DNA of 64,000 nt, from positions 1,628,519 through 1,692,518 of the forward strand of contig CP166960.1 of the NCBI GenBank assembly GCA_041447175.1. The letters run 5' to 3'. Position 1 is the first letter of the stretch, and the number at the start of each line of letters is the position of its first letter. This document shows positions 29,297 to 37,673 of this stretch, piece after piece. A program made the translations under genes and the position numbers. The notes beneath the pieces are model-generated. The model did no database searches. It saw only the letters and a list, made by a program, of their open reading frames with translations, and was not told the origin of the DNA. The DNA comes from Candidatus Bathyarchaeia archaeon (lineage in GTDB: Archaea; Thermoproteota; Bathyarchaeia; Bathyarchaeales; Bathycorpusculaceae).

Positions 29297-30045
29297 ATGT
29301 ACCAGCGCAACGCCTCTTCCTCTTTCTTCTTTTCTTCAGAGATGTTGCGAATTAGCCCAAATGACTCCAGCAGTCGTTTTGTTTGCGCTGCAGCTGCATC
29401 GACACCAGACAAGTCCAATTCTAACCCCAAATGCTTACCCAACGCCGACAAAGCCACTCTAGTTGCTGCAGCATCAGGAACCATACCCACCGTATCCACC
29501 AACAAAGCGTACGCCGTGAGTCCCCGCAGTTGGCATAACCCAATCACAAGCCCCGCGATGCCAAAAATGTGGCCGACCATAATCTTAGAATCCGCACTCA
29601 AAACCCTCTGCAACGTAGCCTCATCTGAAGCGGCGCAATAAAGCGAAGGCACACCTTTAACCTCATCCTTCTTAAAACCACCCAAAGAAACCGCATCCCG
29701 ACAACCCAAATCCTGCGCTATATCCAGAACTTTACCGCATAACTCGTACTGCCCAGGAGTGGTGAGCGCCTGTGTGTTGCCATACCATATGATAAGGTCA
29801 CGTTCACCCTCGCCACGTTTAACGTAGTAAAGCTCGTTTAAGGGAGAAGTTGCACCGCCAGCTTCGTTGAGGATGGCGAAGTCTTGGAAGCTGCTGGATA
29901 GGATTTCGCAGAATTTTTTGGCTTTCAACTCAGTTATCAGGTGCAGCGCTGCTATGTTGGCGACAAAACCGATTCCGGGCAAGCCTTCAATTAAGAGGGG
30001 ATTGTTAAGTTGAGGTTTCTCGAGGAGTTCTACACTGCAGACCAT
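29293..30045 (-). CDS. PAC2-family proteasome assembly chaperone homologue
   Basis: A 250-residue PAC2 protein. Family landmarks are PLLIEGLPGIGFVANIAALH, CRDAVSLGGFKK and GHIFGIAGLVIGLC, followed by TAYALLVDTVGMVPDAAATR. Archaeal PAC2 homologues (PbaA/PbaB) bind the 20S proteasome. The last residues, RWYI, fit the HbYX tail (hydrophobic-Tyr-any) by which proteasome activators dock between alpha subunits. The tail follows a charged helix, EEKKKEEEAL. This supports a direct proteasome role, although no proteasome gene is in the window. Confidence 0.85.
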   Translation of the reverse strand: MVCSVELLEKPQLNNPLLIEGLPGIGFVANIAALHLITELKAKKFCEILSSSFQDFAILNEAGGATSPLNELYYVKRGEGERDLIIWYGNTQALTTPGQYELCGKVLDIAQDLGCRDAVSLGGFKKDEVKGVPSLYCAASDEATLQRVLSADSKIMVGHIFGIAGLVIGLCQLRGLTAYALLVDTVGMVPDAAATRVALSALGKHLGLELDLSGVDAAAAQTKRLLESFGLIRNISEEKKKEEEALRWYI

Positions 30046-30133
30046 GGTGAATCACTGACGAAGGGATGCTGGTAATAGGCTCGAAATAGGATATAAGGCT
30101 GCCTAACAAAGAAACCTGAAGCCAGCCAAAAGG

Positions 30134-31369
30134 TCATTTAGACGTTTCAGAAGAAGACTTGTCAGCTTCACTTTTGTTGGAACCTTTTTTCTTCTGTTTC
30201 CACTTCACCTCAAACGTGTACTCCTTCTCAGACGCATCAGCAGACTCAGTTTGCTCAAAAACAACCTTGGCACTTGGCTCATGCCCCTCATTTTTCTGCG
30301 CTGCTGGGAGTTCAACTTCCCGCGCTTCCACCGAAGCATTTTGAGGCTCGTTGGTCACAGTCGGTTCATGTTCAGGTTCTTTGGTTTCATGCTCCAAAGC
30401 TTCCGCTTCCTTGCGTTCCACATGGGTTGACGGCTTGGGATTTAGTTTTGACTCCACTTTCTCAAGCTCTTTGGAAATCGCCTGTAGCTCAACAGGGTAC
30501 AAACGGTGCGGTTTACGGTTTGAATGCGAACCAAAAGTGTCAGCGTAACATTTGGAGAATTGAGCCCCATACATCAAAGCTTCGGCTATGACAAAAATCC
30601 ATATCAACAAAACTATAATGGACCCCGCCGCTCCAGTTACAGAAGTGACTGGAAAGGTGCGCAGGTAAAACCCAAACACGTTGTTTAAAATTGTGAAAAC
30701 AACAGCAGTAATCACGGCGCCAATCCAAACATCGCCCCACTCAATTTTTACGTCAGGAATTTCTTTAAAAATTATGCCAAACAGAACCGCAGCGGACGCA
30801 AAAGAAAACAAAAGCTGAACCACAAAGAAAAACGCTAAAGAAACAAAGGTGCCAGTAACTCCGATGGCGTCACTTAAGGAGCCAAAAAGCAAAGTAGTGT
30901 ACTCTAACCAGCCCACCACGATGACTGTGGAAAACAAAACCAGAATAAACGGAGCAAGACGTTCCCGCACTTTTGTTTTCAAACTTCGACCTTTAGGCCG
31001 ATGCACTTCCCAAACAAGGTTAAACGTGTCTTGCAAAACCACAAAAGCGCCCGCTGCACCCGCCAAGGCGAAAACAATGCTAAGCAAGGAGTTGAAAACA
31101 GACGTGAACGTGTTGGTTACGCCTTCCAAAAGCTGCCCCACAAGGTCGGCTATAGTTGCACCTGCGAGTACCTGAATCTGGGAAAGCAATTGCTCTGTGC
31201 CTTGAGTGGTGCCATAAAACTGAGAGTATAAAAGCACCGTGAGAAGCAGAACAGAAGGCAAAGGTAAAATTATAAAAAAAGCCAACGCTGCAGCTCGGAT
31301 AGTGGCGTTGTTAGCGTGCCATTTGTGAAAAGAAGTTTTGACGAGTTCTAAAAACTCTTTACGATTCAT
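30134..31369 (-). CDS. YihY/BrkB-family membrane protein with long charged tail
   Basis: The first 280 or so residues are a YihY-type membrane domain with six helices. Landmarks are HANNATIRAAALAFFIILPL, the FNLVWEVHRPKGRSLKTKVR loop, and SIIVLLIWIFVIAEALMYGA with QFSKCYA. The last 130 residues are Glu/Lys/Ser-rich, low in hydrophobics, and presumably cytoplasmic and disordered. They carry EVEKVESKLNPKP-like repeats and end in KKKGSNKSEADKSSSETSK. YihY proteins have no settled function. The tail is long for the family. The gene starts at ATG and stands alone. Confidence 0.82.
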   Translation of the reverse strand: MNRKEFLELVKTSFHKWHANNATIRAAALAFFIILPLPSVLLLTVLLYSQFYGTTQGTEQLLSQIQVLAGATIADLVGQLLEGVTNTFTSVFNSLLSIVFALAGAAGAFVVLQDTFNLVWEVHRPKGRSLKTKVRERLAPFILVLFSTVIVVGWLEYTTLLFGSLSDAIGVTGTFVSLAFFFVVQLLFSFASAAVLFGIIFKEIPDVKIEWGDVWIGAVITAVVFTILNNVFGFYLRTFPVTSVTGAAGSIIVLLIWIFVIAEALMYGAQFSKCYADTFGSHSNRKPHRLYPVELQAISKELEKVESKLNPKPSTHVERKEAEALEHETKEPEHEPTVTNEPQNASVEAREVELPAAQKNEGHEPSAKVVFEQTESADASEKEYTFEVKWKQKKKGSNKSEADKSSSETSK

Positions 31370-31458
31370 CGCACCATACTTAAGGTAAAAGAAGCATCTA
31401 TGTCTTATGCTTGAAAGCCATCATTCAACGTGAAAAGCTGCATAAAACGCAACTTTCG

Positions 31459-33588
31459 CTAATCAGAAATATCACAAGACAGCAAACAACGGTTGGTTTC
31501 AAACTCATTTTTAGGCTTAGGCATCAACGGAAGAGTGATAATTACTGTTGTTCCTTTGCCTGATGTGCTTTTAAGCTCAATTGTGCCTTCATGCGCCTCA
31601 ACAATACGTTTACAGATTGCCAAGCTGAGCCCCATGCCTTTGGCTTTGGTGGTGTTCAGCGGAGAAAACATTTTGGACAAAACACAGTCAGGTATGCCAA
31701 CACCAGAATCAACAAAAGAAATCTCTACGTTTGAGCCTTTTTGGACCCCCCAAACTTCTATAGTTCCCGCTTCAGGTATAGCCTCAACTGAGTTGCATAA
31801 AATATGTTCGAAGACCTGCTCAATTTTGGGCTCATCCACGGACAACTCGATTGTGTCCTGAACATGATTTTGGATTTCAATACGTGGGGGAATATGAACA
31901 GCAAGCAAAGCTCGCGAAAGCAGAGAGTTAAGCAGAGATTTTGTGATGTTTAAGCGTAAATCACTTGAGTAATCAATTAGGCAATTGATGATTCGGTTTG
32001 AATCGTCAACCGCGTTTTCTATAATGCCCAAAATCATCTTCTGGTCAGCCTTGGTGATTTTGTCGCCTTTCTGCTTTAAGAAATAAGCGCCGCTTTTGAT
32101 TCCCGTTAAGGGATTTCGCAGGTCATGCCCAATCTGCCCCGCCAACTCCCCAATTGAAGCAAGCCGCTCCGACCGCAGGATTTTTTCTTGCATCTGCTTG
32201 CGTTCGGAAATGTCAACAAAGTTTTCAATCAGCAAAAGTCTGCCGTTAGCCTCCAGTTTTGTAACGTTCTTAAGTATCCAGGTTACGTCGCCGTTCGCGG
32301 TGAGAAGCACGCGTTCTTGAATATCTACAGGTAAGCCTAAGTCGGTTATGGGGCATTTTCCTCTTTCGGAGGGACAGATAAACTTGTGGCATATCCGCCC
32401 CAACACTTCTTCCCGAGTAGCTCCAATCATCTTAAGTGCCGTTGTGTTCAAATCAATAATCATATGGGTGCTGGCGTCGATTACTATAATTCCCGAAAGC
32501 ATTGAGTTCAGCAAAGTCTCAAGATAATTCCTGTTATTGGCAAGGTCTTCCTCAGCTTTTTTCCGTTCAGTGATGTTATGCAGAACACAAACTATACCGA
32601 TGTCTCGACCTGTTTTGCTCCGCACCATCGACCCTGAGAACAGAACCTGCTTTTCTCCACCACACTTTGTTTCACAGGTAACTTCACAATTGTTAATTAC
32701 TCTTTTTTCCACCAGGTCCTTTAAGGTGCCCAGACAATGCGCATCGACACATAATTTAGTAATTGATTCCCCGATTAACTCTTCTTCGCGGTAACCAAGA
32801 AAATTCACCAATCGTTCATTTACCCGAATCATCTTGCCTTCAATGTCTGCCAAAATAAGCGAGTCAGGAATTGTGGAGAGAATGCTTTCAGCTGCAAAAG
32901 CCGCATCAAAAGCGAACAAATCGTGTTTCAGAATCGCGTACCCCACCAAACCGCCAAAAAAAATAATGGATATATGCCCTAAGTTGGGCACATCCACGCC
33001 TACCGAACGAAACAGCATGTTAGTAATTACAAAAACAACAACAGGAATCCCAAAGCCTACCGTCACAAACTTTCTTCGCTTTCGTGCAGTTTCCCCGCTG
33101 GTTTTACGGTAGAACCTAAAACATAGAGCAAATGCCAGAAGCGGCAAAATCGCTGACCAAAGTGTGCTGGCAGCGTAAATCCATGTGGCTGCGGGAGCAT
33201 CGGTGTATCCCCAATACTTTAAAACAGGAACAGTGTTTACCCAATCAGTCAAAACCTCAACAAGCCAAAAGAAAACAGCGGGCAGATACAACGCAATAAG
33301 AGTGAATTTGTTTTTTAGCCAGCTACTTTGGGTGAAAACCAACGCGAAATGGACAACCAAAACCACAAAGAAAGGCCAGATGGAGCCAACTTTATTCCAA
33401 AAGTACGCGCTTTCAAGATTGGGTGCTTGCCACATTAGAACAGTGGTTAGGGTGTAAAAAAAACCTGCGATGCTTGCTAAAGCAAAAAGCTTGTTTGACT
33501 CTGCTCTTCGGTTCAAAGAGTAAACAACAAAACCCAGTGCAAGGCAGATAAAACCCGCAAGTAACGAAAGCCCCGAGTACATATCCAT
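31459..33588 (-). CDS. Membrane sensor histidine kinase with two PAS domains
   Basis: A 709-residue sensor kinase. Residues about 1-225 form a seven-helix N-terminal sensor of the HisKA_7TM kind (SLLAGFICLALGFVVYSLNR to VGYAILKHDLFAFDAA). Two PAS domains follow (DSLILADIEGKMIRVNERLV; SGIIVIDASTHMIIDLNTTA), with a Cys-rich patch between them. The phospho-acceptor His is in GQIGHDLRNPLTGIKSGAY. The ATPase has N, G1 and G2 boxes (LCNSVEAIPEAG, DSGVGIPD, KAKGMGLSLAICK). No response regulator gene is adjacent. The stimulus is unknown; the Cys-rich parts of the PAS region might sense redox state or metal. Confidence 0.9.
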   Translation of the reverse strand: MDMYSGLSLLAGFICLALGFVVYSLNRRAESNKLFALASIAGFFYTLTTVLMWQAPNLESAYFWNKVGSIWPFFVVLVVHFALVFTQSSWLKNKFTLIALYLPAVFFWLVEVLTDWVNTVPVLKYWGYTDAPAATWIYAASTLWSAILPLLAFALCFRFYRKTSGETARKRRKFVTVGFGIPVVVFVITNMLFRSVGVDVPNLGHISIIFFGGLVGYAILKHDLFAFDAAFAAESILSTIPDSLILADIEGKMIRVNERLVNFLGYREEELIGESITKLCVDAHCLGTLKDLVEKRVINNCEVTCETKCGGEKQVLFSGSMVRSKTGRDIGIVCVLHNITERKKAEEDLANNRNYLETLLNSMLSGIIVIDASTHMIIDLNTTALKMIGATREEVLGRICHKFICPSERGKCPITDLGLPVDIQERVLLTANGDVTWILKNVTKLEANGRLLLIENFVDISERKQMQEKILRSERLASIGELAGQIGHDLRNPLTGIKSGAYFLKQKGDKITKADQKMILGIIENAVDDSNRIINCLIDYSSDLRLNITKSLLNSLLSRALLAVHIPPRIEIQNHVQDTIELSVDEPKIEQVFEHILCNSVEAIPEAGTIEVWGVQKGSNVEISFVDSGVGIPDCVLSKMFSPLNTTKAKGMGLSLAICKRIVEAHEGTIELKSTSGKGTTVIITLPLMPKPKNEFETNRCLLSCDISD

Positions 33589-33790
33589 GCGGATACCTCT
33601 ATCCTAAGCAGAGGCTTGTTAGCCATCTCCAGTAACGTTTAGATTTTGAACTTTGCTGTTGGCGCATTTTCAACTCAACTTTACTTCAAGTAGAATAGAT
33701 ATAAGATATGTGAAAACAGAATCAGTATTCCATCAGTTAAACCAAGATTTTCACAGTCAATGAACCAGTATAAATGTTATAGAACAGTGG

Positions 33791-33865
33791 CGGGTCCGAT
33801 GGGATTTGAACCCATGACGTTCAGCTTAGAAGGCTGACGCGCTATCCGTGCTGCGCCACGGACCC
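33791..33865 (-). tRNA. tRNA-Arg (anticodon TCT)
   Basis: On the minus strand the gene folds into a standard cloverleaf. The acceptor stem is GGGTCCG/CGGACCC, the D arm GCGC/GCGC, the anticodon stem-loop TCAGC-CTTCTAA-GCTGA, and the T arm ATGGG-TTCAAAT-CCCAT. The anticodon is TCT, which reads AGA and AGG. There is no intron. The discriminator is G, and CCA follows directly at 33788-33790, so the 3' end appears to be gene-encoded. Confidence 0.95.
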
Positions 33866-33892
33866 AACAAGCGGATTCTTCATAGTGAATCC

Positions 33893-33908
33893 ATAAGATA
33901 TAATTTTA
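33893..33908 (-). promoter_or_regulatory. TATA box of the tRNA-Arg gene
   Basis: On the minus strand the sequence is TAAAATTATATCTTAT, an A/T-rich box about 28-43 bases upstream of the tRNA 5' end, the usual spacing for archaeal tRNA genes. Confidence 0.45.
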
Positions 33909-34088
33909 CCTGTCAGCCGCCTATTTTCCCTTCAATCCATGCCTTCAGCGAAGGCGGCTTAGACTTGACACGTTTGCGGCTTCATCCACGTATGCCGCTG
34001 GAACTCAGCCTACAGGATTTGTTGCGAAAAAGTTATTAGCTAAACTTCATGATAGGTTCAACTCAACATCTCACTGGGGAAGGTCCAC

Positions 34089-34829
34089 TTGCCGAATTTC
34101 AATCCAACGGTCTCAGTAATCATCCCAACATACTGTGAAGAGGAAACCATTGAAGGCTGTCTAAAAAGCGTGGTCAACCAACGCTTCGACGGCAACATTG
34201 AAACAATTGTTGTTGACAGCCACAGCCCCGACAACACGCGAACTGTTGCCAAACGCAGCGCCGACAAGGTTCTTGACTTAAGAGCAAGAGGCGTTGGAAG
34301 AGCACGCAACGCAGGCGCCAAAGCCGCGGAGGGACGAATCCTGCTGTTTCTGGACGCCGACACATACTTGGAAACTAATTTTTTGTCAGAAATGTACAGC
34401 AATTTTGCGGACAAAAAAGTTGTCTGCGTTTCAGGCATCTTGAAAAACTTGGAGCATTTAAAGCCGTTGGATAGGCTGTTTGCAGTTTCTCATTATGGGT
34501 TCACCAACAAGTTGGCGATGGTTTCAGCACGAATAGGTGTTCCGCTGTTTCCGTCAGTTTGCTGTGGTGCGCGAAAAGCGGTTTTTTTTAAAATTGGCGG
34601 TTTCCGTGAGGATATTGCCTGCGCCGAGGACATCACGTTTAGCCGTGAAATGGGCAGAGTCGGCAAATGCTTGGTTAACAGCAGAGCCACAGCGTACACG
34701 TCGGTTAGGCGCATCAGCAAATGCGGCAAAGCCGAAATGTACTCGATGTACTTTAAGAATTACGTGAAGCTTTTCCTGATGAAACAGAACCCGTGGGTTC
34801 AGGATTTCCCGCACATAAACACAACTTGA
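34089..34829 (+). CDS. Family 2 glycosyltransferase
   Basis: A GT-A fold glycosyltransferase of 246 residues. The nucleotide-sugar binding strand is VSVIIPTYCEEETIEGCLKS, followed by IETIVVDSHSPDNT and the metal-binding DxD-type motif ILLFLDADTYL. An acceptor-side motif is CAEDITFSREMGRVGKC. There is no membrane helix, so it acts at the inner face of the membrane or in the cytosol. The donor and acceptor are unknown. The first codon is TTG. It is monocistronic, between the tRNA and a DUF5752 gene. Confidence 0.87.
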   Translation: MPNFNPTVSVIIPTYCEEETIEGCLKSVVNQRFDGNIETIVVDSHSPDNTRTVAKRSADKVLDLRARGVGRARNAGAKAAEGRILLFLDADTYLETNFLSEMYSNFADKKVVCVSGILKNLEHLKPLDRLFAVSHYGFTNKLAMVSARIGVPLFPSVCCGARKAVFFKIGGFREDIACAEDITFSREMGRVGKCLVNSRATAYTSVRRISKCGKAEMYSMYFKNYVKLFLMKQNPWVQDFPHINTT

Positions 34830-34950
34830 ACACTCCATGTCTTAAGCATGCAGGCCCCAAAATGCTGAATTTCTTTCTGTTTTTGGGTTCAAAAGTGTAA
34901 GCGGAACCTTGATTAGGCAAGGCTATCCTCTTTTTGTAGGGTTTGTTTTC

Positions 34951-35316
34951 ATGGATAAAAAAGACAGTTTAACCACTTCTGTAGATAAATCTAAAGCCCA
35001 GAGTATACTGCGCTCTGTCCCTTACAGTCAAGGTTTCCACTTTTTTACCGCAGTAGGACAATACACAGGAGAAACGGCGATAGACCTGTTTGCGTTTTAC
35101 GAAGAGCTCCGAGTCATAGACAACGAGGCGGTTAGTTTTCATGTGCCACGCCGCGACTTCCAGAACTGGATTGAAAAAACTTTGGGAGACTTGGAGTTGG
35201 CAGGCGAAATTGACGCGGTGAATCCTCGGCAGCCTGTGGAGCAGTTAAAGAAGCAGTTAGTGGAGGTTGTGGGAGCCCGCCTGACGCAGCTGCACACCGT
35301 AGCCAAAGACCCCTAA
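34951..35316 (+). CDS. DUF5752 family protein
   Basis: A 121-residue archaeal protein that matches DUF5752: GFHFFTAVGQYTGETAIDLF, followed by VSFHVPRRDFQNWIEKTLGD and LELAGEIDAV. The RDFxxW and LGDxELA motifs are the family hallmarks. It is mostly helical and cytosolic, with no assigned function. In other archaea it often accompanies genes for sugar-phosphate or osmolyte metabolism, but here it stands alone. I use the ATG at 34951; a 14-codon TTG extension is possible. Confidence 0.72.
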   Translation: MDKKDSLTTSVDKSKAQSILRSVPYSQGFHFFTAVGQYTGETAIDLFAFYEELRVIDNEAVSFHVPRRDFQNWIEKTLGDLELAGEIDAVNPRQPVEQLKKQLVEVVGARLTQLHTVAKDP

Positions 35317-35385
35317 ATTTTCGGAACCTCAAAAATGCGGGTGAGTACGAAAGTTTAATGTGTACATTTTGAGTATTGACTTCTG

Positions 35386-36003
35386 ATGGTTATGAAGATT
35401 ATCGGCATTTGTGGCAGCCCCCGAGCTTTAGCCACAGAATACATTCTCCAAGAAGCTTTAAAGCAACTCTCAGAGAAAGGCTTTGAAACCAAGTTATGGG
35501 CGGCACAGGGAAAAAACATCGAGTTCTGTGCCCACTGCGACTACTGCCTAACAAACAAAGAATGCGTAATCCAAGACGACATGCAAGAACTCTACACCCA
35601 ACTCACCGACGCTGACGGCATCATCATCGCAACCCCCGTCTACAACGGCGGCGTGAGCGCCCAAACCAAAGCGATAATGGACCGAACGCGCGCAGCCGTT
35701 GCGTGGGACAAAAACTTTTTCAAAGGCAAAATCGGCATGGGCATCGCTGTAGGCGGAGACAGAGCAGGCGGACAAGAACTTGCTCTTATGCAGATTCACA
35801 CATTCTACATCCTAAACGGCATGATTCCCGTGAGTGGAGGCTTTTTTGGCGCAAACTTGGGCGCCACGTTCTGGAGCAAAGACACCTTAGAAGACGCCAA
35901 AGCTGACGAAGAAGGCTTCCGAAGCCTGAAAAAGACCTTAAAAAGATTCGCTGAGTTCCTCAAAGAAAGAGAAAGCAAAGAAGGGGAAAAGCCACATGAG
36001 TAG
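35386..36003 (+). CDS. Iron-sulfur flavoprotein (Isf-like NAD(P)H/FMN reductase)
   Basis: A 205-residue flavodoxin-fold protein. The FMN phosphate-binding loop is IIGICGSPRALATEYILQEA. The compact cysteine motif C-x2-C-x2-C-x5-C (FCAHCDYCLTNKEC) binds a 4Fe-4S cluster, as in Methanosarcina Isf. Further FMN contacts are in ATPVYNGGVSAQTKAIMDR. Isf proteins pass electrons from ferredoxin to small acceptors, including oxygen and peroxide. The gene overlaps the archaeoflavoprotein gene by 8 bases, so the two are translated together. The start is ATG 35386, or the ATG two codons on. Confidence 0.87.
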   Translation: MVMKIIGICGSPRALATEYILQEALKQLSEKGFETKLWAAQGKNIEFCAHCDYCLTNKECVIQDDMQELYTQLTDADGIIIATPVYNGGVSAQTKAIMDRTRAAVAWDKNFFKGKIGMGIAVGGDRAGGQELALMQIHTFYILNGMIPVSGGFFGANLGATFWSKDTLEDAKADEEGFRSLKKTLKRFAEFLKERESKEGEKPHE

Positions 36004-36583
36004 CCAGCCAAGTGAAGCAAAGAAAAGTAAGGTTGCGTGGGGAATCACAGGGGCAGGCGACCGCATTGCCGAATACGTACAAATCATGAAGGAACTCAAA
36101 AAGGAATACGAAGACACCGTGGACATTCAGGTGTTTGTGTCCAAAGCAGGCGAAACCGTGCTCAGATTCTACAACCTTGAAAAGGAAGTGAAAGAAAACT
36201 TTTCCAAATACACCGTGGAGCAGAACGCGAATTCGCCGTTTCTGGCGGCTTGGATGCAGATGCGCAAATACGAGTTTTTGCTTATTGCTCCTGCTTCTTC
36301 AAACACGGTGGCAAAAATCGCTTACGGCATAGGCGACACCATGATTACCAACGCGGCAAGCATGAGCCTCAAAGCGTTTGTGCCCATCTACATTTTGCCC
36401 GTGGATTTTGAAGAAAAAACCCTCATCACCAAGCTACCCAACGGCAAAGACATGAAGCTACGGGTGCGCAAAGAAGATGCGGAAAACGTCCGAAAACTTG
36501 AACACATGGAAGATGTTCATGTTCTTTCGGAACCAGAGAAAATCCGAACAGCCTTCAAGGAGCGGTTCGGGCAAAAACCATAA
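35996..36583 (+). CDS. afpA: Archaeoflavoprotein AfpA
   Basis: A 195-residue flavoprotein of the UbiX/DmrB-like fold. The fit to AfpA is good: VAWGITGAGDRIAEYVQIMK, FVSKAGETVLRFYNLE, YEFLLIAPASSNTVAKIAYG with IGDTMITNAA, and FVPIYILPVDFEE. AfpA binds FMN and accepts electrons from ferredoxin. In Archaeoglobus fulgidus it is encoded beside an Isf-type protein, as here. The related dihydromethanopterin reductase is an alternative reading, so a pterin role cannot be ruled out. The start overlaps the Isf stop by 8 bases. Confidence 0.85.
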   Translation: MSSQPSEAKKSKVAWGITGAGDRIAEYVQIMKELKKEYEDTVDIQVFVSKAGETVLRFYNLEKEVKENFSKYTVEQNANSPFLAAWMQMRKYEFLLIAPASSNTVAKIAYGIGDTMITNAASMSLKAFVPIYILPVDFEEKTLITKLPNGKDMKLRVRKEDAENVRKLEHMEDVHVLSEPEKIRTAFKERFGQKP

Positions 36584-36619
36584 TTTTTGGCTGGACCCCG
36601 TGCTTTGGATGGCGGCGTG

Positions 36620-37558
36620 TCAAAACACCAACGAAAGCCCAGCCAATCCGCCTGTTAGAATGAGGCTTGAGATTACGTAGCCTATGATGGCGCCTGGGCA
36701 GAGGAAGGGCAGCCCCGCTTGGGGTTTTCCTTTAATCACCAGCAGCATGAGCAAGGCAAAACCCACCAAGGTTCCTGCGAGGACAGATAAGCCTATGGTG
36801 AAGCCGTAGTCGGGGATGTTGTGGAAGGCGGCTGCGGCGAGGATTCCGGGGATGATTATGTCGCCTGCGCCCATAAAGAAGGCGTCACGTTTTTCTCCTT
36901 CGCTAAGCGACTCTTTCAGCCCCTTGGTTTGTTCGACAAGGGAGTAGCCGCGAGTTTTGGGTACGACAAACAAGATGGGCAGCTTGAGGTCTATGAGGGT
37001 GTCAGCTAAGTCTATCATGTGTTTGGTTTTGTAAACGGATATGGCGTCGTAAAGTGCCATGCCTATGAGTAAAATCAGCACTATGAGGATGGTTAAGGAG
37101 ATGCCTAGCATGGCGATTGCGCCGACGGATGTGATTATGCCGCTTAGGTCCACTATGTACCATTCAGGGTACTTCACCAGCAACGCCACAATGACCGACA
37201 TTATAGCCACCGAAAGCGCCAAGGAAATCTCCCAAGGGAAAAGGTAGCTCAGCAAGGGGTCAAACACGTAGATGCCAAGCAACCCTGTGGACCCGAGAAA
37301 GATGGCTTGGATGATTTTGGTTTTGCCCCACTTTGCAATAAGCAGGATTAGTGCTGTGAAGACGATGAGCACCGAAAAAAAGAACAACAGGTTTGAAAAG
37401 TCGCCGGGGTTCTCAAAGGCAACTTGACCTGCAGCTTCAAAGGGTCCAGATATCCAGAAAGCCAGCAAATCGATTAAAACAAACAGTCCGCCCATTACGA
37501 AAATGGGAAAGACATCGCGGGTGGTGGTCTTTGGGGCTACAGGTGTCTTGGAGCTCAT
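36620..37558 (-). CDS. Presenilin-like intramembrane aspartyl protease
   Basis: A 312-residue membrane protein with about nine helices. The two catalytic Asp motifs of the presenilin/signal peptide peptidase clan are present: YD in GMALYDAISVYKTK (about residue 170) and GxGD in FFMGAGDIIIPG (about residue 230). The third motif, usually PAL, appears as a GLPFL near the C-terminal helix (QAGLPFLCPGAIIGYV). It is therefore predicted to cleave substrates within the membrane; archaeal homologues are active on model substrates. The gene starts at ATG. Its downstream neighbour on the same strand is 58 codons away across a convergent junction, so no operon is clear. Confidence 0.85.
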   Translation of the reverse strand: MSSKTPVAPKTTTRDVFPIFVMGGLFVLIDLLAFWISGPFEAAGQVAFENPGDFSNLLFFFSVLIVFTALILLIAKWGKTKIIQAIFLGSTGLLGIYVFDPLLSYLFPWEISLALSVAIMSVIVALLVKYPEWYIVDLSGIITSVGAIAMLGISLTILIVLILLIGMALYDAISVYKTKHMIDLADTLIDLKLPILFVVPKTRGYSLVEQTKGLKESLSEGEKRDAFFMGAGDIIIPGILAAAAFHNIPDYGFTIGLSVLAGTLVGFALLMLLVIKGKPQAGLPFLCPGAIIGYVISSLILTGGLAGLSLVF

Positions 37559-37673
37559 GAGCCTTTTAAACTGGAAACTACCTATTTATGGCTATTCCAA
37601 AATTCACAATAAGTTTTCATTTGAACCAACAAAAGCCAAAAAGGTAGGGGTGGAGCCGATTTTTCTGGTCAGG

